Below the pieces are notes generated by a model. It was not told the DNA's origin. It saw nothing but the letters and a program-made list of their open reading frames with translations, and made no database searches. From the NCBI GenBank assembly GCA_015956445.1, contig WIUZ02000001.1, positions 3,410,001-3,474,000 on the forward strand: a DNA stretch of 64,000 nt, given 5' to 3'. This DNA comes from Thelephora terrestris. Taxonomy: Eukaryota > Basidiomycota > Agaricomycetes > Thelephorales > Thelephoraceae. The position numbers and the translations under genes are program-made. Below, piece after piece: positions 1 to 11,929 of the stretch (its first letter is position 1; each line of letters opens with the position of its first letter).

Positions 1-213
1 GGGGGAAGACGGATAATGTGAGCACCAGAGAGACCCTCCCACTTTATATATGTCAGCGAGAGGATGCTTACACATCTACCGGCTTACCGACTCGTTGTGG
101 CTGACTCCCATCGCCCAGTTAGGAATATTCGGCGACCTTCGAGATGTCTTAGATAGATCCCTTTCTTCTTTATAAGCCTGGGAGTTCTTGCCGATGGGTC
201 AAATCATCCCTCG
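1..213. other. 5' flank of the Plavaka gene, no gene seen
   Basis: No coding region is supported here. The stretch should hold the promoter and perhaps the left end of the Plavaka transposon. I found no terminal inverted repeat that matches the sequence after 5128, so the ends of the element are not placed. Confidence 0.4.
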
Positions 214-3200
214 ATGGGCAGTTACACCTGCATCCCGCCATGCAACCGATCCTTTGCAGCAGCTGGCCCACTCACAAGGCACCAGGCCCGTTGTAGAGTT
301 TGGGATAGGCATGAGGCTCAGGCTGCCACAGGCCGTCGCAATGCTGCCAGTCTGCGTTCGAAAACTGCAAGGGAGAAACTGTGCGATGCGCAAGCGAGAA
401 TGGTGAGTTGGTCGTGACATGTCTTATTTCCGGCTGATTGTAACCGGTACAGCCGGGAGCTCCACAAGTCCAACCCGACAGGGGTGAAGTTCCGATGATG
501 GTTGAAACTGGTGGTAGGCAACGCGGGCTATCCGATCGTCGGGCGCTTATGGCCTCCACGACGAAAAACCAGTTGCGAGTCTTTTGAGGTTATATGCCAA
601 AGATGTTTTGAGATAGGAAAATGAAGAATAATTCAATGAACAAATGAGGTGGATAAAATCGCAATGGATTTGCCCATCTGGCTTCACACGACAACGTCTA
701 TGTAGATTATTAACCAAAAAATGTAGTTGTCCATGCCGATTGCTGCCTTGCATCTGAGGATGACATCTATCATTTTTTTCTCAACAAAATTGGATCAGTG
801 GGACTTGAGTTCGTTCGCGATCCCTCAGTCAGTCAGAGGTAGGATTGCCATTTTTGTGCGCGCGCTAGTTACATAATAACAATGTGTAAAGCTGTCCTGA
901 AAGGAGGCTCGACAAAATCTTTCCATAACCCTCCATCCCATCCTCAAGACTGAACAAAATGCCCCTCAAAGGCTACCAAAGGTCCAAACCACTCCACAGA
1001 TTAGCTCTGTGAAAGATTGGGTGGGTGGTGGAAGCACAATGGCCGGATCACATCAGAAGTCTCATTACTTGAAAATGACCAATCCAAGGCTGAACTTCTC
1101 AAGAATGATGGACGGTTTGCCTGCATATTTTTGTTTACTGTCAGTACGACCATTAAAATGTGGCCAGGATCTGTTCACCTATATCATCACTGACCATATT
1201 TTGTGTTCACAGCCCCTGAATTGCAGATCCCTGCCCACGCTACCCACTGACCAATGTTTACTTATTCTTACCCCCGGTCTGTGTACTCTATATACATGAA
1301 TGTATCCCACGTGCTATGTCAATGATATCCAACACGCATAATTTATTGTTGTCAGTGCCGTCGAAAAGTGGTATTTGGCGGGGAAAAGCTGACGTAAGCA
1401 GTTACGATCACTTTGGTGGCGTTGCCTACCACCATTGAAACGCCGATGGACCCGGCGGAGCGAGCAGCTGACACAACCGATATGGCCGAGCCAAGCTTAT
1501 CTAACGTCGGAAACGATCGTCCCAAACGGTCACGAAGACTTCCCGCCCGCTTTCGGGATCTCCTTCCAACCCCTCCCACCCCTGCTGTCGATCCTGTGCT
1601 TGAGCCGGAACCTCATACTGGGCCTTCGATCAAACGTCTCGTTCTTATCGTTCGAGACAGGTTGGTCACAGCAGCGAATCTATTCGGAATTTGGCGTGAC
1701 TACCCACACCGACCATCATATGACCCCGACACTCTTGTCAATCCAGAAGACTTATCCAATCGTGATGCCCCGTCAGCCAACCACCCTCCTGCCCCTTCGG
1801 TCTCTAGCCCTCCTCCGCCCTGGCCATTTGCAAACCTGACAATCTGGCGGATTATGAAGTGGTTCAACTCAGGAAGCAACATGAAAACTGAAGCTGAGAT
1901 AAATCGTCTTGCAAAGGAGATCCGTGATGCAGGTGGGTTTCCAGATTCCGATCTCGAAGGTTTTGACGTGCGGCGAGAAATCAAACGTTTGGATGCCGCT
2001 CAAAAGTCACAGCCTATTGGGGACGGTTTCCAGGAAACTGATGTCAAAATCAGCGTCCCATCTGGGGATTCCAACAAGCTTCCGCAAGACTTTTCTGTCC
2101 CCGGCCTTCATTTCCGCAGCATCGTCTCAGTGATCAAAGCTGCCTTCGAAAGCCCACTTGCCGACCACTTTCATCTGTCACCCTACAAGCTTTTTCACAC
2201 GTCACCGACTACAAATAAGGATGAACGACTCTTCTCCGAGCTATACGACTCTGACGCTTTCATCAACGCCCACGACGACATCCAAAGACACGGACTCCTT
2301 CCACCTGATGACTTGGGATGCACACGAGAGAAGGTTGTTGCCGCCCTAATGTTCTGGTCAGACGCAACACACCTGACTGACTTTGGTACGGCGAAAATAA
2401 AGCCAATATACCTTTTCTTTGGTAATCTTTCGAAGTATATTCGAATGCGACCAACTTCTGGTGCATGTCACCACTTGGCCTATGTCCCCGCAGTATGTAC
2501 CTCCCGCCCCTCGATCGTTGCAATGTGGATTGACGGCGATGTCAGCTTCCCGACACATTTCATGATTGGGCGGCAAATTTTCACCGGCACTGGAAGACAC
2601 AGAGGGACGGTATCTTGGCTCACTACAACCGAGAGCTGATGCATGCCGTTTGGAAGCACCTTCTTGACGACACTTTTATCCACGCGATGAAGTATGGGAT
2701 TGTCATCAAGTGCCGAGATGGGGTTGAACGCCGTGTTTACCCTCGAATCTTCACCTACTCTGCTGATTATCCTGAGAAGTAGAGTTTTTTTTCTTTGTTA
2801 ACGGAACAACGTGCTCAATATCTTTGTACAGGGTATTATTGGCAACAATAAGGGACCGAGGACTTTGTCCATGTCCTCGCTGTACCCTCTCGAAAGAGGA
2901 TCTCGATAGATTAGGGACAAGGACGGAGATGGACGCCCGCAACAGCGGTAAACACATCCGGGAGTACATACGAGGTAAGGTGGTGATGGCGAGGACGTGG
3001 ATTTACAAAATGGGTGATGGGATCACCAGCGCAGCAGTCGAGAGATTGTTGAGACCACTCTCTTCGGTGCCAACGATGGTTTGTGATCGTCTTCCTGTTG
3101 ATACCTATCGCTGATATCAAAACAGAATGCCTTCGCCGAACGGTTAACACCACATCAACACGACTTCAACCTCTCGGAGATGTTGGTCGTCGATCTGATG

Positions 3201-5128
3201 CACGAATTCGAGATCGGGGTGTGGAAGACCCTATTCACACATGCGCTACGAGTCCTCTCTGCAGCAGGGTCTTCCCGCATGCTCCTCGACACCCTGAATG
3301 AACGGTAATGACATTTAAATTTCACTCCACAAGCTGTACCTCACCTAAGATAGGTTTAGACAGGTTCCCACGTTTGGGTTGGACACAATACGACGGTTTC
3401 GAGATAACATCTCGGAGATGAAAAAACTTGCCGCCCACGATTACGAGGACTTGTTACAGGTATGATCAATGCCTTACGGGCACCACGACAGTGCTAATGC
3501 CTTTAATTCCAGTGCGCGATTCCGGTATTTGAAGGGCTCCTTGACGAGCCCTACAATACTCTCCTCATGCAGCTGCTGTATCGAGCGGCCGAATGGCATG
3601 CGCTTGCCAAGTTGAGGATTCATAGCAACGCCACACTCAAGTTGCTTGATGACTGCACAACGCAATTCGGCTCTCTCATGCGAAAATTTCGGGACGTCAC
3701 TCTCGAGAACTTCAACACGGTGGCCCTCCCAAAGGAGTCCTATAGGTCTTCCTCCGGCCGAAAGAAACGGCACCTTAACTTGAACACTTACAAGTTCCAC
3801 TCTCTCGGAGACTATGTCCGTACAATAAAACTCTTTGGTTGCACCGACAACTATTCCACGCAACTTGTGAGTTGATGCGACCAAATCAACTGAAGCGCTC
3901 CCAGCTTACCGTTTATATGTCAGGGAGAGTTGGCCCATCGGGTTGTCAAGCGTCTTTACGCATTAACAAATCGAAGGGACGCAACCAAGCAAATCGCAAA
4001 ACGCTACCGCCGCGAAGAGGCAACCCGAAGCGATCCTTTCGATGCCTCCGACGCCAAACCGAGTCAAGAGGAAATCCCTTCCGAGCTCCACCACCATATC
4101 TCGGCTTCAAGGAACCACCCGATCTCCCTCGCTAACTTCGTTCTAGAGAACCCCGGAGATTCCGCAAAAAAGGTTTATCCTGTTATCCCAAGTGCATGAC
4201 AACCGACTGACTCACTCGTGCAGGGCTTCTTGCGAAAACTCAAGGGTCACTTCCTGAATCGGCTACTCGGGAGGGATTTTGACGACGACGATCCCCGCGC
4301 CTTCTCGGAAGTTGAACTCAACACAGTTCGGATCACCAACAATCAAATTTATTCAATCCAGACATTGTCCGTGAACTACACGACATATGACGTCCGCCGT
4401 GATCGCGACACAATCAACCCAGCAAACCACAACTTCGTCATGGTTCGTTCATCTGAGCTTGGGTCCGACGTGCACCCCTATTGGTATGCACAAGTCCTCG
4501 GGGTGTACCACGCCTTCGTTTTCACAACACACCACGCTGCCCGCTACCAATCCACGCAGCACATGGAGTTCCTCTGGGTCCGCTGGCTCGGCATCGAACC
4601 CAGGTATCGCTCTGGCCAAAAATATGCCCGGTTGCCAATGGTCGGGTTTGTTGAAGAAACCGATGACCTCGCGTTCGGATTTCTGGACCCATCGCTTGTA
4701 ATCCGCGGCTGTCACCTTATCCCCAGGTTCGTGTCAGGGCGAACAAATGACCTTATGTCATATCAAGGTCCCACCGCAGCACGAGCCACCGGGTGTACAA
4801 ACGACTGGACCAACTTCTATGTCAATATGTATGCAACCTCATTCTCTCGGCCGCCTAGGTTGAACTGACTAAACTACCTAGTTTCGTTGACCGTGATATG
4901 TTTATGCGTTATTATGGTGGCGGGGTTGGTCACGGAAATTCCGCGGCAGGTGCGGAGGTGACAACTGATCCAGTGGAGGTGTACGAGGGCCCAATTACTC
5001 GCCCGCAGACTGAGGACTTAGACGAGGATTCCGATAACGAGGGTTCCGATAACGAGAATTCCGATAACGGGGATTCCGATGACGAGCCAGGGGAGGGTAC
5101 AGATGAGGAAATGGCAAATATGTATTAA
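214..5128 (+). CDS. Plavaka-family DNA transposase
   Basis: Transposase of the basidiomycete Plavaka group (CMC/EnSpm-like cut-and-paste elements). The N-terminus has a C2HC-type finger (CIPPC...HQARC), followed by a basic RRLPARFRD block and the family core: GACHHLAYVPA, FTYSADYPEK, CPCPRC, VVDLMHEFEIGVWK, and the hallmark C-terminus FVDRDMFMRYYGGGVGHG. Exons: 214-402, 453-508 continuing at 1442-2492 around an inserted element, then 2546-2778, 2832-3078, 3126-3304, 3354-3459, 3513-3866, 3924-4172, 4224-4828, 4882-5128. Introns are 47-57 bases with GT/AG ends and every phase closes. Without the insertion the sum is 3,516 nt, or 1,171 aa. The gene therefore looks intact apart from the 926-bp insertion, whose sequence has in-frame stops if it is not spliced out. 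The start at 214 is chosen because it precedes the finger. Confidence 0.9.
509..1434. mobile_element. 926-bp inverted-repeat element (MITE-like) inserted in the Plavaka gene
   Basis: A 16-bp perfect terminal inverted repeat, TGGTGGTAGGCAACGC, lies at 509-524 and its reverse complement at 1419-1434. The direct repeat TTGAAAC flanks both sides (502-508 and 1435-1441), as expected of a target-site duplication of 7 bp (8 bp if one mismatch is allowed). Removing the element and one copy of the repeat rejoins the transposase reading frame exactly. No transposase is encoded inside, so it is non-autonomous. An 8-bp duplication would suggest hAT or a related family, but the family is not settled. Confidence 0.85.
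5029..5088 (+). repeat. 15-bp tandem repeat coding for acidic tail
   Basis: About four copies of a 15-bp unit near GATTCCGATAACGAG run in frame at the end of the Plavaka gene. They give an Asp/Ser/Asn/Glu-rich tail (D-S-D-N-E repeats). Copy number is likely to vary between copies of the element. Confidence 0.75.
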
Positions 5129-5476
5129 GTCTGTGTCTCGTATACCAATACAGTTGTGGCGCGGTTTGTTGAAATATGTTATAATGGATTTCGTGCCGGT
5201 AAGAAATCTCGTGTGATCATTGTCTTATTTCCCTCGTCCCCAAAATGGTTTGTAACATTCCAGGTGCCTTTGCATTCCGTTATAATCACTCAATAGTCTT
5301 ACATCGCGTGTCGTGAGATTTTAACCAAGTGATATGGTATTTTAATACCCTGTAAGATCTTTCGCGCGTCGTAATGACTAAAATGTTTTCACAAATTTCC
5401 TGATGTCCTGCTTCCAACCCACTCTGCCTCTCACTCTCATCGAACTCTTTGCTGCACAAAGCACTATCTCACCAGA
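5129..5476. other. gap between Plavaka and the protease-like gene
   Basis: AT-rich for this window and without a supported gene. It must contain the Plavaka 3' end, and the promoter of the gene starting at 5477 likely lies here. No terminal repeat could be matched. Confidence 0.4.
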
Positions 5477-7645
5477 ATGAACGCCGACACGTACGATAAG
5501 AGTGAGTGCTGGCAGTCTTCCCTCCTTGTCTGTCCGAGTCCCGAACGCTGACTGGTCGCTTGTTGTAGGAGTCATCGATGTCGACGACGAAACTCTCGCC
5601 AAAGCTGGCTTCCTCGGCGATGGCGAGTGCTCTTATCCCTGTGTATGCTTGTCTCTCACTGACCCCTTCCCCGCGTAGCCGCTGCCAAGTCCGTCGTCCG
5701 GGCGGTCAGGATTGCCAAAGCCCACCCCAAGCTTCTCTCGAGCAAGTTCCTTCCATTTCTCCTCCGCCTTCATCCCACTTACCCTCAACTCATCAGGGAT
5801 TACGTGCTACATGCTTGAATGCAAGAACCTGGCGCTCCAGGACCAAGGGCTCACATCCCCGACCTCGCCCATCTCGACCTTGAGCGATGCCCCGACGCTT
5901 TTATCTCAGCTCAGCATCGCTTCTGACACCACCGTCGTCGCACCGGCTCTGGTCTCGCCCTTCGAGGCCAAGCACTACTGGCACGGCATCTCGGGCGATC
6001 CTCCCGAGCTCCTCTACCGTTCAGATCTCGAGAGCAACCCCTTCCCGCGTTTTGAGCCCAAAGCCAGGTTCTCCCAGCTCCCTGTCAAGACGGTCTCTGG
6101 AACCTGGGGCACGGCCATGAACGACCAGGTCTGGCGCGAGGTGGCTCCCTTGATCGTCGCATTGTTCAAGGAGCGCCACATTGCCTACTCTGCGCTCATG
6201 ACCGTCCGCTTCTCGATCGAAGACGAGGACGGCAAGAAGGTCACGGGTCCTCTCGTCGTCTGGGTCGCTCTTCACCCCAGCTACAACACTGCGTCCGACG
6301 CTCGCGATATATCCCCCGACGTTCTCAACATCCTCGTCGAGCATGGCGTCGAGGGCGCTGTAGTGGAATGGTATCATGGTTCTGTCGAGAGGCTTACGGG
6401 CCCGCCTCTCCTTCGCGTCACCAACGACACCAACCCCTCGTACTATGTCAGCCGTCCCCTCACAGCTGCATTGGGAATGCCCATCGCCACGAAGGAGATG
6501 GAGGCCGACGACGCCCAGGGCTCTGTCACCTTCTTCTTCCACGAGAATTGCGACAAGGACGGCGCGCCCAGCAGCAAGGTCTTCGGTGTCTCCAACAAGC
6601 ACGTTCTCCGCAAGGATACGACGGTCCACTACGAACTCAAGGGTACGGGCGCACCTCGTCAGTACGTTCGCGTCTGTGGCGATCGACGCTACAAGCGTTT
6701 CGTGGCCGACACCAGGGCGCTCATCGACAAGAACGTCGACGACTCCCTTCGCCTGGCTGAGGAGGTCGCCCGTTTGGAGGAGAAGCCGAAGAGCACGGAC
6801 GAGGACGAGGCGGCTGACGACGCGTCTGCTTTGAAGAAGAAGAAGGCGCAGTTGGAGGAGGCGGAGGAGGCTTGCGTCGCCTTGGAGGATTTCTTGAAGA
6901 CCAGCGACGCCAGCTTCCACGACATTGCGCAACGTGGCGTCGGTTGGGTGCACTGGGCGCCCAAGATCGCTATCGACGTCGACGCAAACCGCTACACGCT
7001 CGATATCGGTACCTTTGAGCTCGACCCTAGCAAGTTCAGCAACAACAGCTTCAAGGGAAACGTCGTGGACCTCGGTGCGTTTTCTTCTTCTTTCTACTTC
7101 GACGGCATGGACATTGAATACCTTATTTATTTATTTTTGGTTTCTCGCTTTCTTCAGGCAGCAAGTTCGAGCCGCACGAGCTTCACAAGATGTTTTGGCC
7201 GAACGACACGAACGCGAGTGGCCTGAAGTTCCCGCCCAACCGCCAGCTCCAGATCCGCGGTGTCGTCACGCGCGAACTCCTCGCCAACCCCGACTGCTAC
7301 GACGACGGCGGAAACGCCATGTACGTCGTCGCCAAGGATGGTAACACGACGGACCTGACCGTCGGACGGTACACGGGGCTCGAGGCGTACCTCTGCGACG
7401 AGTTCGGCAAGGAGTCGATCGAGGTCGCTATCTACAACTATTCCAAGACGTCCGAAAACTTCTCCGCCAAGGGGGACTCTGGGTCCTTGATCTTCACCGG
7501 CGACGGCCGCATGCTCGCTGTCCTCCACTCAGGCATGCCACGCGGCCTCTCCAACCACGTCACATTCGGCACCCCTGCCTGGTGGGTCGTCGACAGGCTC
7601 AAGAGCAAGTACAAGTACGCCGACTTCAACCGCGATGCCTTTTGA
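5477..7645 (+). CDS. trypsin-like serine peptidase-fold protein
   Basis: Predicted 647-aa protein with the marks of a chymotrypsin/trypsin fold: a histidine in VSNKHVLRKD near residue 328 and a GDSGS serine motif (serine near residue 593). The catalytic Asp is not identified. A charged coiled-coil insertion rich in Lys/Glu lies around residues 376-428, between the His and Ser motifs. No signal peptide is visible, so it may act inside the cell. Exons: 5477-5501, 5569-5640, 5679-5803, 5841-7074, 7158-7645. They sum to 1,944 nt, in frame. Two introns are very short (38 and 37 nt). The second is inferred because the coding frame otherwise breaks by one base near 5805. I know such proteins only as uncharacterised Agaricomycete families. 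Activity is not established. Confidence 0.7.
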
Positions 7646-9643
7646 TCGCCAACAATATCCATCCCCCCTTTCCCCCTTTCCCCCTCGCCCACTGTCCTTC
7701 ACTCTCTGTCTCTTCTGTTTCTCTGTCTCTTCTGTTTCGTCTCGGTCGTTGGTTCAGACGCGTGTTTCGACTTGGCTGTTGTCGCTGCGAACGTTCGTCC
7801 CACTTTCCTCTGATTCTCTCGTACCTTGTTGCTGACATTCTGTCTCTCGTCATCCAGATCTTCTGCGACGAAGCCTGCACGCATCATTCTTTTCCTTTCG
7901 GCTGTCGTCCCGGCTCGCTATGCTCGTTTGTGTTATTTATCCGCTGGTTTCGTCGACGGTGATGGGAGGATGTCGTGACTGGTGAATCGCTGCCCTTGGT
8001 ACGTGTTCCATCGCTTCTTCTAGCCTTGCGCTCGGGACTGACGGCCTTGACGTCTCGTCTAGGCACTGCATCGTGGACTTTTGTCGTCGTGCAGGTAAAG
8101 TTGTGTGTCCCTCTTGCCCGTACCCGAGACACCACAGCTGACGACACTCGCTCTTTGCTTCTTTAGCCCTTTGGTGATTGCTCGTTATCCGTCGTCGGTC
8201 GCTCCTCGTTCCTTGCTCAATTTCCTGTCGTCGTATCCGCTCAGTATGCATGTCTTTACCCTCGCCCCTCGTCTGTGCTATCGTTTACTGCCTCCCCCAC
8301 TCCCCCAATCCAATCGCAGCCTCGCTGCTCGCTACTCACCACTCAGTCTCCTGGCTCGTTCTATTTGCCTTTGAAAAATCGTATAAAATCCTACACATGT
8401 GTTACCTTGCTCCTTACGAATGGACATTACCTTTGATGTTGTTTTGTTTTATGTGCCGCGACGAGCGATACCTAAGCTGGGCTCTTGACGACGACAAGGT
8501 AAACAGCTCAACAGCTTCGATCGCTTGACAAAGAGGGAACTACTGACTAACCCAGCGCCTGGAACATTGGCCTGACATGAGGTTCAGACTGCGACTGCGA
8601 GGACTGTGACGATATATCTCTATACTTGCGTTCAGACATGTGTCGAGCGAAACTCAAGTGCGCAGAGTAGTACACCATTGCGAACCGTGCACAAGCAATT
8701 ATAAGTTCGTGAGGCGGCTTGTACCTTTAACGCCAGCATCAAATCGCAACCCCTCGCATCTGTTGAGGTTGGGCACTCAAGGAGTCCCTCTGCGCCTCGA
8801 AAGCGGGCAACACAAGAACTTGGAACATTTCGTACGCTCATTACTGGTGGCATCGGGCAATTACGAGGTAACAGGCATGGCTTGGTCGATATGCACAGAG
8901 ATCGTATAACGGAGATCGATACAGTGAAATATACGTGGAGCAGACTAACTACCGAGCACCTACACTTATCCTCCTGCGTTGCGTGCTCGCCTTCTCATCG
9001 TACGCAGACAACGAAAGCTGCGTCGATGCTGTCACTCCGCCACGATCTAGGCAAGAGGCTCGTATCGATTGCCCATCGTCTCTGCCCTCGTGACGTTAAG
9101 GACTGGATTCCTTCCAGCCAGCGATATGCTGCCCAGGGAGGGGGATCGGAAGGGATCGAGGCGAAAGCCCTGGATCTTGGACCTTGGACTGAGCAAACGT
9201 GCGTCACGTGGGGAACACTGTAGAAATAAGATTGGTCAAATAATCGACCAACGGGTTTGACCAACTTTTCCTGCCTCGGCGCGTTGGGAATTTTTTTACC
9301 ACAAAAGGTACCACTTGACCAACGGTTTTAGTGCCGATCAGACATACGCGCGGCGTGGATGCGGTCCAATGATCTTTCGAGATCGTGCCCGATACCAAGA
9401 ATGCTAATCATCGCTGGAATTCAGGGTAGCAGTACAGATACATACACAGCACCAATGTTTTAGTGCGAGAGAAGTAAAGACAACGGATAAGAATGGATAA
9501 GAATAATAGGGAGTAACATAGAGGAGTGTTCGCGTTCGTGTTTGCGCGGTATTGAGAAACCTGGATGAACATAGATGAGCTAGGATACCATGGAATGTTC
9601 GGCACACAACAGGAACCTTGGGTGGCATCTGCAGGGATGACCT
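7646..9643. other. long intergenic stretch, no gene supported
   Basis: About 2 kb with only short overlapping frames. The first part (7650-8380) is pyrimidine-rich and probably contains the 3' UTR of the protease-like gene. Around 9230-9330 there are repeated TTGACCAA-type motifs and a T run. I see no RNA gene. Confidence 0.5.
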
Positions 9644-11754
9644 TCACCCTTCTGGGGGAGGCCTTCTGCCGTGCTTTTGTCGATGGCCGTTATCACCGTC
9701 GCCATAGCTGTAGCCGTCGCCGCCGTCGCCATAATCATCGCCGCCGTCACCGTAGCCATCGTCACTGTCGCTATAGTCGTAGCTGTCACTGCTGTAGCCG
9801 CCGTTGCCATCGCTTCCGCCATCATCATCTACATTGCCATTTCCCGGGGCGAACTGAACGAACCGAAATTGTTGGCGTGGGAGAGGGGCGGGGTTGTGGA
9901 GGATAACGTGTTCTGAATTGTTTGGGCCGCGGGCCTGTGAATACCCTAGGACGGCAGATGTCATCGAGATACAGGACGAGAGTGGTCTCTCACTGACCTT
10001 GGTTTGTGTTCAGCTGCTGGCCGTACGGCCAGGGTGCACGGGAATCATTCCACGTGCTTGGGTATCCAGGTAGGATACCTTGGCCTACGTCCTCAAGACC
10101 AAAGAGTTGTTGAGGTGCTGGGGCGGTAGATGAGATAAGAAAAATGAGCGGTTAGGACAGCGTGTGCTCTGACCCTGATTCATAACCCCATTCGCATTCG
10201 CCCGGGGCTCGTGATTGTCATTTTGCATGCACGGGTACCTGGAACTCAGTGGGGCTTTCCAACATCAGTAGTGGTTCCGTTCAACACGGATGGTGTTAGA
10301 TGAGATACATACATGGAGGAGGATTGGCCCAGTAATGCATGTTGCTCGGTGTGACAGATGGTGGGATGCAGGTCGGATCCCAGAGTGCTTGAGCCTGTGG
10401 AGGTTGTCTTGAGTTGACAAATGGGAGCTGGGATATGCCAGAGGTTGGATGATTAGGGTAGTTAGATGACGGCGCAGTGTCCCAGCCTACTCTCCCGGAG
10501 TTGGAGAAGCGAACTGAGTCCGTGGTGGTTGAGGGTCCTGGTGGCAGAATGGTGAACTCGCAGTCGTTCTCGCGGTCGTTGCCATCGCCGTGGTCGTGGA
10601 TGTTGGCGTTGTCATCGTTGCTGTCCAGAGCTTGTGTCTGACTATGCTTGGATGACCGTGCGGGGAACCGCGCGCCCCGAGGCGCATTCGGGTTTCGTTT
10701 TGCGGAGTTCGCAGCCAGGTATCGTCGATTTTCCGGAACCTCCTTGAGTCCTTTGCTATACAGGCCCTGCCGCCAGCTGCCAGCGGTTCTCCTTGCCGCG
10801 TCCAATACAGCCCATGGGCCATACTCGTTCATGAAAGGGACACGCGGATCGTTTGTGACCTGATCATCCAGAGACTCGGTATGAAGGGGTATGGTTGTAC
10901 TGACCTCTTCGACCAACCAGTCCGTAAGCCGCTTCGGGACACTATCAAAATCAATCCACACTCCTTCGCCTTTTCGTTTCATGTGGAACCGAACACGCTC
11001 CTGAAAGAACTCGAAATCAGTGATGGGGAGGGAATCGAGTATCGTGCTGACCCGGAAATGATTGTAAGCATTCCTCTGTTCCGTAGTAGTCTGAAGGTTC
11101 ATCATTTTCTTCAACCCTTCCTTTGCAAGTCCCTTTGGTTTTTTCCCGTGCTTCTTTGGGATCTGTCGGCGGGTTCGTGTCGGTCTCGGTTGGATCGAAC
11201 GACGGGGTGGGGAGAGGGGCTGTAGGGAACTGTGTAGGGGGGTTGAAAGTGGTCCGGTTTGTTGTAGTGGTGAAGGATCTGTTGGGTGGGATGAAGTCTG
11301 TGAGGGTGCTGGCATCTGGAGTGGGAGAAATGGTTCGCCGAAAGGAGTGTTCCGGATCAGGTTTGTGGGTGCGACTGATTGCCGCCGATCAGGCGGATGG
11401 TCACGACGAGGATTCGACGACGATGGGGTAGGGGATGCTGAGGCTGAGGATTCTTGAGTGAGCCGGTAGATAAAAAATCATTGAGAAGTGGGTGACCGCA
11501 CCCGTAGTAAATAGGGGCTGGACTACATCTTCATCGGCCACAGGCGGTGGATGATCCTCGCCAATTCTGAACAGTGAGTTGTAAGTCATTGACAACAGGA
11601 TGAGGGTATCCTGCACATACCGCGCAATGTTGGTACTGCGAACGCCTCGACTTCTCCCCCTTCCTCTCACACTCTCCCGTTGAGACCTTCGGGGTGGATT
11701 TTCGTTCCTCGAGTTGCCTTGTGCCGTGTTTTTCTGGCGGGTCTCTCGTGTCAT
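9644..11754 (-). CDS. hypothetical protein divergent from Tnp2 transposase
   Basis: Not recognised. The largest exon block is 10296-11315. The likely start is the ATG at 11754, followed by an Arg/Gly-rich segment. The frame then joins across two short GT/AG introns (about 11.6 and 11.5 kb) into a Pro/Ser-rich region and a conserved-looking core (residues reading NAYNHFRVSTILDSLPITDF and MNEYGPWAVLDAARRTAG). A further open segment near 10020-10140 and the 9644-9964 block, rich in Gly, Asp, Ser and Tyr, are probably downstream exons. The gene is head-to-head with the Tnp2 transposase (176 bp between starts), so the two may share a promoter and belong to one transposon. Exon borders at the 3' end are uncertain. 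Confidence 0.5.
9660..9840 (-). repeat. low-complexity Gly/Asp/Tyr/Ser coding repeat
   Basis: Imperfect trinucleotide-based repeat (GCCGTCGCC- and ATCGTCGCC-like units on the plus strand). Read on the minus strand it gives a tract of Gly, Asp, Tyr and Ser. It forms the possible tail of the divergent hypothetical protein. Confidence 0.55.
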
Positions 11755-11929
11755 ATCGGTCCTGGAGTCTTGTACTTTTTATGAGAGAAGATGATCGTGA
11801 GGATGAAGAATGGGCGCAGGAGATCTGGGGACTTAGCCATGATTTTATTCCCATCGCCGATTGGTTCCCACGTGCAACCTCCGTCCATCGACGACCAGTG
11901 CCACTTCTCTGTGCCTGCTGGCCACAAAA
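11755..11929. promoter_or_regulatory. shared intergenic region of divergent transposon genes
   Basis: Only 175 bp separate the start codons of the minus-strand hypothetical gene and the plus-strand Tnp2 gene, which suggests a bidirectional promoter. No clear TATA box was identified, so this is inference from layout. Confidence 0.4.

Noticed and set aside
6021-6953. 310-aa minus-strand open frame
   Set aside because: It is the antisense shadow of the GC-rich protease-like exon; the plus strand carries the motifs and the splice pattern.
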